Shown: in pieces, positions 7,913 through 18,200 of the stretch
Layout: each line of letters starts with the position of its first letter
Numbering within the stretch: the stretch's first letter is position 1
NCBI RefSeq assembly: GCF_004197395.1
Contig: NZ_SELS01000023.1
Coordinates: forward strand, 1-64,000
Source: Paraburkholderia sp. UYCP14C
Lineage (GTDB): Bacteria > Pseudomonadota > Gammaproteobacteria > Burkholderiales > Burkholderiaceae
Direction of reading: 5' to 3'
Length of the DNA stretch: 64,000 nt
The notes under the pieces: model-generated
Database searches by the model: none
Told to the model about the DNA's origin: nothing
The model's input: the letters and a program-made list of their open reading frames with translations, nothing else
Translations under genes and position numbers: made by a program

Positions 7913-9445
7913 ATGATGACGCGCCGACCGAACAACGTGATTGCGATCAGCGTCTTGCTGGCGGGGGCGATCCTCGCGATCGCCGTGTCGCTGCTCGCAC
8001 AGATGCGCGAAGACGCGTTGCGGCGCGCGCAGGACTCCGTCGGCAACATATCCCTGCTGGTCGAGCGCGACGTGTCGCGCAATCTCGAGATCTACGACCT
8101 CTCGCTGCGCACGGTGATCGACGGACTGAAGCAGCCGGGCGTGCTCGATCTGCCGCCGGAGATCCGCCAGATGGTGCTGTTCGACGGCTCGATCAGCGCC
8201 AAAGACATGGGCTCGGTATTCGTGCTCGACGAGAACGGCAACGTGCGTTTCGATTCAAGCTCGTGGCCGCCGCGCGCCAGTAACCATGCCGACCGCGATT
8301 ACTTCAAGGCGCAGCGCGCTGCGCCCGACGTCGGCCTCTACATCAGCCATCCGTTCAGCCCGAGCGGCTCCGACGAGGACCTGCGCATCGCGCTGAGCCG
8401 GCGCATTTCGAAGCCGGACGGCAGCTTCGGCGGGGTGGTGGTCGGCACGCTGCGCCTCACCTATTTCCATCGGCTGTTCGACGGCATGAAGCTCGGGCCG
8501 AGCGGCTCGATGGCGTTGATGCTCAGCGACGGCACGATGTTGATGCGCCGTCCTTACGATTCGAAAACGATCGGCATCAATCTGACCGGCACGGCCAACT
8601 ACTCGCGCTTCGTCAAACAGCCGAGCGGCGACTTCTTCGGCACCGCGGCGATCGATCGCGTCGAGCGCTGGTACGCGTTCCGCCATATCGACGTCTATCC
8701 GCTGATCCTCGACGTCGCGCTGTCGACGCGCGACATCTACGTCGAGTGGCGGCGGCGCGCATGGATCATCGGCACGCTGATTGTCGCGCTCGACGTGTCG
8801 ATCATCGCGCTGGCGATCCTGTTCTCACGGCAGTTGCGCCTGCGCCGCGCGGCCGAGGACGAGCTGCGCGAGCTGGCTCGCACCGACGGCCTGACCGGCC
8901 TGAACAACCGCCGCGCATTCGAGGAGCACGTGAACGAAGAATGGCGGCGCGCGCAGCGCAACGGCTGGCCGCTGTCGCTGCTGCTGATCGACGTCGACAA
9001 CTTCAAGGGTTTCAACGACCTGTACGGCCATCCGGCCGGCGACGAAGCGCTGATCGGCGTCGCGCGCTGCATCGCGCAGAACGTGCGGCGCCCGGGCGAC
9101 ACTGCCGCGCGCTTCGGCGGCGAGGAGTTCGCGGTGCTGCTGCCGGACACCGATACGGCGGGCGCGCAGCGGATCGCCGAGCAGATTCGCGCGGCGGTGC
9201 AGGCACTGCAATGCCGCCATGTGGCGAGCGCGCACCACGTGCTGACGGTGAGCGCGGGAATCGCGACCGCGCAGGGCACGGCGATCGCGACGAGCCGCGC
9301 GCTCGTCGACGCAGCCGACGAAGCGCTGTATCACGCGAAGGATGCCGGCCGTAATCGGGTGATGGCGTTTGGCGAGACGACAGACAACGCCTCGCGGGAC
9401 CGCGCCGCGGTCACGCCGGAGACGGACGCGCGCGGCGCGAGTTGA
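7913..9445 (+). CDS. Membrane diguanylate cyclase with periplasmic Cache-like sensor
   Basis: Makes the second messenger cyclic di-GMP from two GTP. It is 510 aa from the ATG at 7913 (one at 7916 is equally possible). A first membrane segment lies at about 9-30 ('VIAISVLLAGAILAIAV'). A periplasmic region of about 260 residues follows, with a PDC/Cache-like pattern (FVLDENGNVRFDS, then ADRDYF). A second membrane segment 'IIGTLIVALDVSIIALAIL' comes before the GGDEF domain. The active-site motif GGEEF is at 402-406. RPGD at 393-396 is the RxxD inhibitory site, so product feedback is expected. The ligand is unknown. Confidence 0.88.
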   Translation: MMTRRPNNVIAISVLLAGAILAIAVSLLAQMREDALRRAQDSVGNISLLVERDVSRNLEIYDLSLRTVIDGLKQPGVLDLPPEIRQMVLFDGSISAKDMGSVFVLDENGNVRFDSSSWPPRASNHADRDYFKAQRAAPDVGLYISHPFSPSGSDEDLRIALSRRISKPDGSFGGVVVGTLRLTYFHRLFDGMKLGPSGSMALMLSDGTMLMRRPYDSKTIGINLTGTANYSRFVKQPSGDFFGTAAIDRVERWYAFRHIDVYPLILDVALSTRDIYVEWRRRAWIIGTLIVALDVSIIALAILFSRQLRLRRAAEDELRELARTDGLTGLNNRRAFEEHVNEEWRRAQRNGWPLSLLLIDVDNFKGFNDLYGHPAGDEALIGVARCIAQNVRRPGDTAARFGGEEFAVLLPDTDTAGAQRIAEQIRAAVQALQCRHVASAHHVLTVSAGIATAQGTAIATSRALVDAADEALYHAKDAGRNRVMAFGETTDNASRDRAAVTPETDARGAS

Positions 9446-9530
9446 CGCCCCTCGGGGTGCGCTTTTCGGCGCACTTCGGGGCCTACCCCACAGTCCGCTT
9501 CATGGCCGGTTTCATACCCGGTTTCATCGC

Positions 9531-9576
9531 CCGCTTCCCAACCCGCTTCCCAAGCCGCTTCCCAACCCGCTCCCAC
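9531..9576. repeat. 12-bp tandem repeat (CCCGCTTCCCAA), about four units
   Basis: Nearly perfect 12-bp units in direct order between the diguanylate cyclase gene and the permease gene. The third unit begins GCCGC instead of CCCGC and the fourth is shortened. The array lies about 150 bases upstream of the permease start and codes for nothing I recognise. Confidence 0.75.
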
Positions 9577-9727
9577 CGCTCATTTGCTGGGCCCCTTGCC
9601 GGCCTGCTTGCCAGCCCTTATTGCTCTCCGTAAACTCGCGCGTAACTCTGCCGGACCCACGCCGCAGCGCGTGATCGGCATACACCAAGCCGCACATACC
9701 ACGCCGACCCTGAGGAGAATCCCCGCG

Positions 9728-11035
9728 ATGGCCGCATCCTATTTCCCCCGCTGGCGCCGCCAGCCTGCCGCCGCCGAGGGCGGCATCGTCGGCATCGACG
9801 AACGGCTCGCCTGGCCGCAGATGTTCGCGATGGGCATCCAGCACGTCGTCGCGATGTTCGGCTCGACCGTGCTCGCGCCGCTGCTGATGGGCTTCGATCC
9901 GAACCTGTGCATCTTCATGTCGGGGATCGGCACCTTGCTGTTCTTCGTGCTGGTCGGCGGCCGCGTGCCGAGCTATCTCGGTTCGAGCTTCGCGTTCATC
10001 GGCCTCGTGATCGCGGTGACCGGCTACGGCGGACACGGCGCGAACCCGAACATTCCGGTCGCGTTGGGCGGCATCATCGCGTGCGGCGTCGCGTATGGGG
10101 TGATCGGCCTGATCGTGTCGGTGGTCGGCACGGCCTGGATCGAGACGCTGATGCCGCCGGTCGTGACCGGCGCGATCGTCTGCGTGATCGGTTTGAACCT
10201 CGCGCCGATCGCCGTGCATGGCGTGAGTGGCAGCAATTTCGAGTCGTGGATGGCGCTCGTGACGGTGCTGTGCGTCGGCGCGGTCGCGGTGTTCACGCGC
10301 GGCATGCTGCAGCGTCTGCTGATCCTGGTCGGCCTGCTGCTCGCCTACGTGATTTACGCGATTCTCACGAACGGCCTCGGCATGGGCAAGCCGATCGATT
10401 TTTCGATCGTCGCGAACGCCGCGTGGTTCGGCATGCCGCACTTCATGTCGCCGGTGTTCGACCCGCACGCGATGACGCTGCTCGCGCCGATCGCGGTGAT
10501 CCTCGTCGCCGAAAACCTCGGCCACATCAAGGCCGTCAGCGCGATGACGGGCCAGAACCTCGACCGCTACATCGGCCGCGCATTTATCGGCGACGCGCTC
10601 GCGACGATCGTGTCCGGCTTTGCGGGCGGCACCGGCGTGACCACGTACGCGGAGAACATCGGCGTGATGGCGGTCACGAAGATCTATTCGACGCTGGTGT
10701 TCGTGATCGCCGCGTTGATCGCGCTGGTGCTCGGCTTCTCGCCGAAGTTCGGCGCGGTGATCCAGACGATTCCGGGACCGGTGCTGGGCGGTGTGTCGAT
10801 CGTCGTGTTCGGGCTGATCGCGGTGACGGGCGCGCGCATCTGGGTCGTCAACAAGGTCGACTTCTCCGACAACCGTAATCTGATCGTCGCTGCCGTCACG
10901 CTCGTGCTCGGCGCCGGCGACTTCTCGCTGAAGCTCGGCGGCTTCGGGCTCGGCGGCATCGGCACCGCGACGTTCGGCGCGATCATCCTGTACGCGCTGT
11001 TGAGAAGAAAGCCGACGCAAGGGCCGGTGGCCTGA
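9728..11035 (+). CDS. rutG: Pyrimidine permease, RutG-like (NCS2 family)
   Basis: Inner-membrane nucleobase:cation symporter of the NCS2 family, 435 aa, with about 12-14 hydrophobic segments. The start at 9728 has GAGGAG upstream. Family marks are 'GIQHVVAMFGST' in the first segment, 'VAENLGH' and 'TTYAENIGVMA'. The sequence follows RutG/UraA closely as I remember it ('MGFDPNL', 'GGRVPSYLGSS', 'RIWV.N.VD'), which points to uracil or another pyrimidine rather than xanthine. No other rut genes are beside it, so a general uracil-uptake role is possible. Confidence 0.85.
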   Translation: MAASYFPRWRRQPAAAEGGIVGIDERLAWPQMFAMGIQHVVAMFGSTVLAPLLMGFDPNLCIFMSGIGTLLFFVLVGGRVPSYLGSSFAFIGLVIAVTGYGGHGANPNIPVALGGIIACGVAYGVIGLIVSVVGTAWIETLMPPVVTGAIVCVIGLNLAPIAVHGVSGSNFESWMALVTVLCVGAVAVFTRGMLQRLLILVGLLLAYVIYAILTNGLGMGKPIDFSIVANAAWFGMPHFMSPVFDPHAMTLLAPIAVILVAENLGHIKAVSAMTGQNLDRYIGRAFIGDALATIVSGFAGGTGVTTYAENIGVMAVTKIYSTLVFVIAALIALVLGFSPKFGAVIQTIPGPVLGGVSIVVFGLIAVTGARIWVVNKVDFSDNRNLIVAAVTLVLGAGDFSLKLGGFGLGGIGTATFGAIILYALLRRKPTQGPVA

Positions 11036-11044
11036 GCTTTTTCT

Positions 11045-11077
11045 ATCGGCACCGGCGTTCCAGGCGACGGTGCCGAT
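11045..11077. terminator. Inverted repeat between convergent permease and antiporter genes
   Basis: Perfect 10-bp arms ATCGGCACCG and CGGTGCCGAT around a 13-base loop, between two genes that end toward each other. There is no T-run on the exit side of either strand, so terminator function is plausible but unproven. Confidence 0.4.
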
Positions 11078-11093
11078 GCTGATGCAGTAGCCC

Positions 11094-12749
11094 CTACCTC
11101 TTGCGCGCGGTCAGCGCCGTCTCCGACAGATCCACCTCACGCATCAGTTTGTTCATCGTCTCGTCGTTGATGCGCTGGGTGTCGCGCAAATCGAGCAGGG
11201 TCTTGCGCTCCGCGCGCATCGCCGCGAGCTTCATGCGGAATTCGAGCGCATCGGCGCGGCGCGCGAGTTCGCGGGGTGCCTGTTCGTCGTCGAGTGTCGC
11301 GAGGCGGCGGCGATACAGGTCCATCACGCGCGCGGTCACATCGGTCGCATAGGCCTGCGCCGATTCGTCGAGATCCGCGCATTCGGTGTCGTGCAGATGA
11401 TCGATCGCGCGAATCGCCGACTGCGCGGCGAGCGCACGCGCGAGCGCTTCTTCGGCCGCATGCGGATCCTTGCCGCGCCGCCAGCCGCGCAGCAGCAGCG
11501 GCAACGCGGCCACCGCCACCAGCAGCGACAGCAGAATCACGCCCGACGCGATGAAGATCGCGAGATCGCGTCCCGGCAGCGGCGTGCCGTTCGGCAGCAC
11601 CTCGGGCAGCGACAGCACGCCCGCGAGCGTCACCGCGCCGCGCACGCCGGCCACCGTCGTCACCGATGCCATGCGCAACCCCGGCACCGCGTTCGCGACG
11701 CCGTGTTTCGTCGCGCGGCGGCTCGCGAACCAGCGCAGCAGCCACACCCACGCGAAGCGCATCGCGTACAACGCGATCGCCACCGCAACGATATAGCCGA
11801 TCAGCAGCGCGACCTGCGCGTCGTTGGTTTCGTGCGCGTCGAGCAACGCGCGGCCCAGGATGTGCGGAAACTGCAGGCCGAGCATGATGAACACCATGCC
11901 GTTGAACACGAACTCGATCATCGTCCACGTGCTCGATGCGCGCACCCGCGAGGCGACCTGCCATTTCTCCGCGATGCTCGCGTAGTTCATCATCATGCCG
12001 GCCGAGACCGCGGCGAGAATGCCCGACAGCTCGAAGCGCTCGGCGGTCAGATAGGCGGCGAACGGAATCAGCAGCGTCATCACGACGCCGGGCGCGGGAT
12101 CGCCGTCCTCGGTGAGATTCAGGAAGCGCGCGGACACGAAGCTGAACACGGCGCTCACCGCCGCGCCGACCGCGAGGCCGCCCACCGCGATGATCACGAA
12201 GCTCACCGACGCTGCACGCAGCGAGAACGCGCCGGTCAGCGCGGCGGCGATCGCGAACTTCAGCGCGACGAGTCCCGACGCGTCGTTCATCAGCGCCTCG
12301 CCTTCGAGGATATGCATCAGCTGCCCGGGAATCTTGCCCTTGCCGGCGATGCCGGACAGCGCGACCGCATCGGTCGGCGACAGCACCGCGGCGAGCGCGA
12401 ACGCGACCGGCAGCGAGATCTGCGGCACCAGCGCGTGCACGAAGTGACCGACCACCAGCACCGTCATGAACACGAGGCCGAGCGCGAGCATCAGAATCGA
12501 GCGGCGCGCCATGAAGAACTCGCGCTTCGGGATGCGCCAGCCATCCGCGAACAGCAGCGGCGGAATGAACAGCAGCATGAAGATTTCCGGATCGAACGCG
12601 ACGTGCAAGTCGAGGCGCGGCCACGCGAGCATCGCGCCGATCGCGATCTGCACGAGCGGCAGCGGCAGCTTGAACGGCAGCGCGCGGGTCAGCACGCCGG
12701 ACGCGGCGACGGCGAGCAGCAGGATCAGGACGGTAAAGACAATTTCCAT
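11094..12749 (-). CDS. Na+/H+ antiporter, CPA1 family
   Basis: Inner-membrane monovalent cation/proton antiporter of the CPA1 (NhaP/YjcE-like) family, 551 aa from the ATG at 12749. About 12 membrane segments fill residues 1-420, with the family-typical 'LSPTDAVALSGI' and 'EGEALMNDASGLVALKFA', where the acidic residues of the ion path lie. 'FNGMVFIMLGLQFP' follows. The last ~120 residues are a soluble, charged, probably cytoplasmic tail. It is convergent with the permease gene. The exact ion (Na+, K+ or Li+) cannot be read from the sequence. Confidence 0.85.
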   Translation of the reverse strand: MEIVFTVLILLLAVAASGVLTRALPFKLPLPLVQIAIGAMLAWPRLDLHVAFDPEIFMLLFIPPLLFADGWRIPKREFFMARRSILMLALGLVFMTVLVVGHFVHALVPQISLPVAFALAAVLSPTDAVALSGIAGKGKIPGQLMHILEGEALMNDASGLVALKFAIAAALTGAFSLRAASVSFVIIAVGGLAVGAAVSAVFSFVSARFLNLTEDGDPAPGVVMTLLIPFAAYLTAERFELSGILAAVSAGMMMNYASIAEKWQVASRVRASSTWTMIEFVFNGMVFIMLGLQFPHILGRALLDAHETNDAQVALLIGYIVAVAIALYAMRFAWVWLLRWFASRRATKHGVANAVPGLRMASVTTVAGVRGAVTLAGVLSLPEVLPNGTPLPGRDLAIFIASGVILLSLLVAVAALPLLLRGWRRGKDPHAAEEALARALAAQSAIRAIDHLHDTECADLDESAQAYATDVTARVMDLYRRRLATLDDEQAPRELARRADALEFRMKLAAMRAERKTLLDLRDTQRINDETMNKLMREVDLSETALTARKR

Positions 12750-13076
12750 CGTGTGTTCCGGGCGGATGAACGGGGGTGTCCTGGGAAGGGGCGCGATGCG
12801 CAGGGTCGAGTGTAGCCCGGCCGCGCGAGCAGTTGCCGCGAGCCTCGCAGCGACGCTGCCTGCGAGCCCGCGCACCGCAACGGTGCGCGCTACGCCCACG
12901 GGCGGCGCACGCGCACTGTCGCCGGTTGCAGTCTTTCGGGCGAGTTACAGCGCAGTGTGCGCCAGCGTGCGCATGGACCTTGCTTAACCGGTAACGATGA
13001 CGCACATTTTGAGCACCGGCGTCGGTCTCGTTGCCATTCGCATTCGGACCCGCCGGCTCTCGCGTGAGAGGATTGC
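12750..13076. other. Intergenic region between antiporter and EAL gene
   Basis: A 327-base divergent gap. I see no conserved RNA or clear promoter pair in it. The ribosome site GAGG lies just before 13077. Confidence 0.4.
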
Positions 13077-14363
13077 ATGACGATTGCGCAACAGGACAGG
13101 GCGGCCACCGTGCCGCACGGCTTCGAGGTCGAGATGACCTCGGGCCTTCAACGCTATTCGGTGCAGCACGGCGAACTGACGCTCACCAGCGTGTTCCAGC
13201 CGATTTTCAGTCTGTCGCATCTGCGCGCGGTCGGCTATGAGGGCCTGCTGCGCGCGCACGACGCGCTCGATCGCGCGGTGTCGCCGCTCGACGTGTTCGG
13301 CGAGGCCGCGCGCCTCGGCGACGCGCTGCAGATCGACCGGCTGGCGCAGACGCTGCATCTGGAAAACTTCAAGGTGCTCGGGGCCGAACGCGAATGGTTG
13401 TTTCTGAACGTGCACCCGGGCGTGCTGACCGACCCGTATCTGTCGGCGGCTTTGCTCGCGAATCTGCGGCGGCTCGATCTGTCGCCGCGGCGCGTGGTGC
13501 TCGAAGTGCTGGAGCAGAGCGCCGAAGATCTCGACCGGCTCGCCGACGCGGTGCGTGAGTTCCGCGAGCGCGGCTTCCTGATCGCACTCGATGATTTCGG
13601 CGCTGGCCATTCGAACATCGAGCGGATCTGGCAACTGAATCCCGACATCGTGAAGCTCGACCGCATCATGCTGTCGCATGCCGCGCATCGCGCCGATATG
13701 GCGACGATCCTGCCGGGGCTCGTAGCGCTGCTGCATGAGGCGGGCAAGCTCGTGCTAATCGAGGGCGTCGAAACCGAGCACGAAGCGCAGATGGCGCTCG
13801 CCTGCAATGCCGACTTCGTGCAGGGCTTTTTCTTTGGCCGGCCGAATCCGGGTCTCGCCGATGCGATTCACGCGGCGGTTTGCATCGGCGACGTCACCGA
13901 GCGTTATCGCGAGCAGGCCGAGGCGCGCGAGCGGCGCAGCGCGAGTCGGCTCGCGCCGTATCTGCGCGCATTCGAGCGCGCCGCGGAGCGCCTCGCCGCC
14001 GGTGAGCCGCTCGACGAGGTGTGCTGGAATTTTCTTGCGCTCGATCACGCGGCGCGCTGTTTTCTGCTCGATGCGAAGGGCCGCCAGGCGGGCCGCAACG
14101 TCGTGCTGCGCGCCGATCGAGCGGCGCACGAAACGCGTTTCCTGCCGCTCGCCGATGCGCAGGGGGCGAACTGGCTGCGTCGTCCGTACTTCAGCGTCGC
14201 GATCAATGCGCCGGAGCGGGTGCACGTGACGCGGCCGTATCTGTCGATCAACGAGGCGTTGCCGTGCGTGACGCTGTCGGTGGCGACGCGGGTCGGCAAC
14301 GAGACCTGTGTGCTGTGCGGCGATATCGATTGGGTCGAGGACGAACGCGACGCGCGCATCTGA
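13077..14363 (+). CDS. EAL-domain cyclic di-GMP phosphodiesterase with C-terminal sensor-like domain
   Basis: Cytoplasmic c-di-GMP phosphodiesterase, 428 aa, with no membrane segment. The EAL domain occupies about 30-270. It has Glu55 in 'YEGLLR' (the EAL signature variant), 'LNVHPG', 'DDFGAGHSN', 'KLDR', 'EGVETE' and 'VQGFFFGRP', so the metal and catalytic residues appear intact. Residues ~300-428 form a separate domain. Segments such as 'CFLLDAKGRQ', 'WLRRPYF' and 'LCGDIDW' resemble a PDC/Cache ligand-binding fold placed in the cytoplasm. The start follows GAGG by five bases. Confidence 0.85.
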   Translation: MTIAQQDRAATVPHGFEVEMTSGLQRYSVQHGELTLTSVFQPIFSLSHLRAVGYEGLLRAHDALDRAVSPLDVFGEAARLGDALQIDRLAQTLHLENFKVLGAEREWLFLNVHPGVLTDPYLSAALLANLRRLDLSPRRVVLEVLEQSAEDLDRLADAVREFRERGFLIALDDFGAGHSNIERIWQLNPDIVKLDRIMLSHAAHRADMATILPGLVALLHEAGKLVLIEGVETEHEAQMALACNADFVQGFFFGRPNPGLADAIHAAVCIGDVTERYREQAEARERRSASRLAPYLRAFERAAERLAAGEPLDEVCWNFLALDHAARCFLLDAKGRQAGRNVVLRADRAAHETRFLPLADAQGANWLRRPYFSVAINAPERVHVTRPYLSINEALPCVTLSVATRVGNETCVLCGDIDWVEDERDARI

Positions 14364-14398
14364 CATGATGTCGTTTTCAACGACACCAGGTTGCGCTC

Positions 14399-15100
14399 AT
14401 GTCCGTGCTGCTCGAAGTGATTGCCACGACCGTCGCCGATGCGCGCGCGGCCGCCGAGGCCGGTGCCGACCGTCTCGAACTCGTGACCGCGATGGGCGAG
14501 GGCGGCTTGACGCCGAGTGTGGGGTTGATCGAGGCGGTGGTGTCCGCGGTCGCCGTCCCCGTGAACGTGATCGTGCGGCCGCATAGCCGCTCGTTCGTCT
14601 ACGACGCTGACGACTACACCGTGATGCTGCGCGACATCCGTGCTGTCAAGGCTGCCGGCGCGAACGGCATCGTGATCGGCATGCTCGATGAGGAGCGGGC
14701 GATCGACCGAGAGGGTCTCGCGCGCGCATGCGAAGCTGCCGATGGACTCGCGATCACGTTCCATCGCGCGTTCGACGAGGCGCGCGATCTGCGCGAAGCG
14801 ATCGACGTATTGCTCGGTTTTGAGGCGGTGACGAATGTGCTGACCTCGGGAGGAAAGCCCTCGGTGCTGCACGCGCGAGCCGAGGTCAGCGAACTGGTGC
14901 GGCAAGCGTCGGGCTCGCATTGCACGGTGCTCGCGGGTGCCGGCTTGACCGTCGATGCGGTCGCGGACTTCGTGAGCAAAACGCACGTCGAGGCCGTGCA
15001 TTTCGGCTCGGGCGTGCGCGTAAACGGCAACGGGCTCGCGCCGGTCGATCCGGCGAAGGTCGCGCAGGTCAAGGCGTTGCTCGACGCGACGCAGCGCTGA
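14399..15100 (+). CDS. cutC: CutC family protein
   Basis: TIM-barrel protein of the CutC family, 233 aa. The name comes from a proposed role in copper homeostasis in E. coli, which is now disputed. Family segments seen are 'EAGADRLELV', 'VIVRPHSRSF', 'GIVIGMLDEE', 'ITFHRAFDEA' and 'LTSGGKPSVL'. Length and ends fit the family. It starts 35 bases after the EAL gene on the same strand and may be cotranscribed, though no functional link is evident. Confidence 0.9.
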   Translation: MSVLLEVIATTVADARAAAEAGADRLELVTAMGEGGLTPSVGLIEAVVSAVAVPVNVIVRPHSRSFVYDADDYTVMLRDIRAVKAAGANGIVIGMLDEERAIDREGLARACEAADGLAITFHRAFDEARDLREAIDVLLGFEAVTNVLTSGGKPSVLHARAEVSELVRQASGSHCTVLAGAGLTVDAVADFVSKTHVEAVHFGSGVRVNGNGLAPVDPAKVAQVKALLDATQR

Positions 15101-15123
15101 CACGTGAAGACTCGAGCGCGCAG

Positions 15124-15156
15124 AAAAAAGCCGCTTCGGCGTTGAACCGAAGCGGC
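15124..15156 (-). terminator. Terminator of the indolepyruvate oxidoreductase gene
   Basis: On the minus strand a 10-bp stem GCCGCTTCGG / CCGAAGCGGC is followed by TTTTTT. It lies 48 bases after the stop codon at 15205. Confidence 0.8.
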
Positions 15157-15204
15157 TTCAGGGTTTCGTTGCCACGACGCAATGAAAACAGTCAGCGTAA
15201 CGAA

Positions 15205-18200
15205 TTACTTCGCGACCACCACCGGAATGCCGCGCAATTGCCCGGCGCCCTTCATCTCTTCGAGCGACTTCTTCACCGCGACGCCAGTCGCCGCATCGAT
15301 GCCGAGGCGCGCAGCGAGGTCACGCTCGCCACGCTTGACCCCCGCCAGATTCGCCAGCTTCACGTGCCCATATCCGCGCACACGCGCATGCAGGTCGGCG
15401 AGTTTCGCGACGTCGTCGAGACAGCTCGCGTCGAGTTTCGCTAGCGCACGTTGCAGCGTGGTTTCGTAATCGCTCGCGAGCTCGCGCTCCATCTTGCGCT
15501 CGAGCGTGCGGCCGAACGGATCGAGCGCCGTGCCGCGCAGACCGCGCCATTTCGCGAGCAGGCCGAGCACGGGCCACATCCACTGACCATAGGTCTTCTT
15601 CGTAGGCACGGCACCAGGTTGCGCACGCGTGAGCGTCGGCGGCGCGAGGTTGAAGCGGATCGTGAAGTCCTTGCCGGCGGCGCCCTCGAACTGCGCTTCG
15701 AGCGCTTCGCGGAACGCGGCATCCGTATGCAGTCGCGCGACTTCGTATTCATCCTTGATCGCGAGCAGCCGATAGAACGTCGTCGCGACTGCGCGCGTGA
15801 CGCGCTCGCTCGCCGCATCCACGGCGGTTTCCGCGCGGCGAGCCGTATCGACTAGCGTGCGATAGCGCTTCACATAAGCCGCGCCGCCATATGCGAGCAG
15901 ACGTGCTTCGCGATGCGCGATCAACTCGTCGAGCGTGTCGACGCGCACGCTCGGCTTCAGCGCATGGCGCGACTGCCACAGCGATTCGAGCGCGGCGGGA
16001 TCGGCCGCGGCCATACGGCCGATCGAGAACGCGAGCTGGTTCATCTGCACGGCGACGTTGTTCAGTTCGATCGCGCGCATCATCGCGGCGAACGACACCG
16101 GCACGAGACCGAGTTGCCACGCGAAGCCGAGCATCAGAATGTTCGCGCCGATCGTATCGCCGAGAAAGCGCGTTGCGAGCGCTTGCGCGTCGCACGTCGA
16201 CATGCGCTCCGCGCCGGCCGCGTGACGCATCTTGTCGATCAGCGCGTCGGCATGCAGCGTCGCGTCCGGGTTCTGCACGAAGCTCGCGTTCGGAATCGCA
16301 TGCGTGTTGACGACGATGCGCGTGCGGCCATGCCGCACCGTCTGCAATGCATCGGCGCTCGCGCCGACCACCATGTCGCAGGCGAGCAGCACGTCGGCCT
16401 GCTGCGTGTCGATGCGTACCTGGTTCAGCCATTCGTCGCGTGCCGCAAAGCGCACGAACGACAGCACCGAGCCGCCCTTCTGCGCGAAGCCCATGAAGTC
16501 GAGCACCGACGCGCTCTTGCCTTCGAGATGCGCGGCCATGCTGATCAATGCGCCGACCGTCACGACGCCGGTGCCGCCCACGCCCGTGATGAGGATGTCG
16601 TACGGCGCGGCATCGAGTTGCGTCGCGGGAATCGGCAACGCGTTGACGTGGGCGGTGAGCGCCTGCGGATCGAACGCGGCGCCCGCGGCTTTTTTTAGCG
16701 TACCGTTTTCGACGGTGACGAAGCTCGGGCAGAAGCCGTTCACGCACGAGTAATCCTTGTTGCACGACGACTGATCGATGCGGCGCTTGCGGCCGAGCGC
16801 GGTTTCCACGGGTTCGACCGACAAACAGTTCGACTGCACGCCGCAATCGCCGCAGCCTTCGCAGACTTCCTCGTTGATGAAGAGGCGCTTGTTCGGATCG
16901 GGGAATTCGCCTTTCTTGCGACGCCGGCGCTTCTCGGCCGCGCAGGTCTGGTCGTAGATCAGCACGGTCACGCCGTCGGTATCGCGCAACTGGCGCTGCA
17001 CCGCGTCCATCTCGCTGCGATGGTGAAACGTCGTGCCCTGCGGGAACTGGCCGTGATGGCCGTCGTATTTCTCGGGCTCGTCGCTGACCACCACGAAGCG
17101 CGACACGCCCTCGGCTTCGACCTGACGCGCGATCTGCGGCACCGAGATGCTGCCGTCGACGGGCTGGCCGCCCGTCATCGCGACCGCGTCGTTATAGAGG
17201 ATCTTGTAGGTGATCGTCGCTTTCGCGGCGACCGCCTGGCGAATCGCGAGAATGCCGGAGTGGAAGTAGGTGCCGTCGCCGAGATTCTGGAACACGTGGC
17301 GCGTTTTCGTGAACATCGAATGCGCGGCCCAGTCGACGCCTTCACCGCCCATCTGGATCAGGCCGGTGGTGTCGCGCTCCATCCACGACGCCATGAAATG
17401 GCAGCCGATGCCCGCCTGCGCGATCGAACCGTCCGGCACTTTTGTCGACGTGTTGTGCGGGCAGCCGGAGCAGAAGTACGGCGTGCGCTTCACGCTGTCC
17501 GCCGCGTTCGACAGGATTTGCGGCGCGACCAGATCGACGACGCGTTCGCGGCGATCGAGCGCCGGCTTGTGCTTCGCGAGCCAGTTCGCGAACACCGGCA
17601 GAATGCGCGACGGCCGCAATTCGCCGAGCGACGACAGCAGCAACGTGCCGTCTTCGGCATGCTTGCCGATCACGACGGGCCGCATGCCCTGCGTGCGGTT
17701 GTACAGATAGTCCTTGATCTGCTGCTCGATGACAGGGCCCTTCTCTTCGATCACGAGCACTTCGGAAAGACCCGACACGAACGCGTCGATGCGCGTCATC
17801 TCCAGCGGAAACGACAGGCCGACCTTGTAGATCCGCACGCCGGCCGCGTCGAGATCGGCGAGCGTCAGATCGAGCCGGCGCAACGCTTCCATCAGATCGA
17901 GATGGGCCTTGCCGCACGTGACGATGCCGACGTTCGCGTGCGGGCTCGGCGCGACCCATTTGTCGATGCTGTTCATGCGCGCAAACTGGCGCACCGCGTC
18001 GAGCTTCGCGTGCAGACGCGCTTCGATCGTCAGGCTCGGCAGATCGGGCCAGCGGTTGTGCAGGCCGCCGGCGGGTGCTTCGAATTCCCGGGGAGCGGTC
18101 CATTCGGTTTGCAGCGCGTCGAGATCGACGGTCGAGCCCGATTCGACGGTCTCCGAAATGGCCTTGTAGCCGACCCACGCGCCCGAGAAGCGCGACAACG

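Noticed and set aside
11137-13005. Alternative long frames on both strands across the antiporter gene
   Set aside because: Arg-rich, without conserved segments. The antiporter frame shows proper membrane helices.
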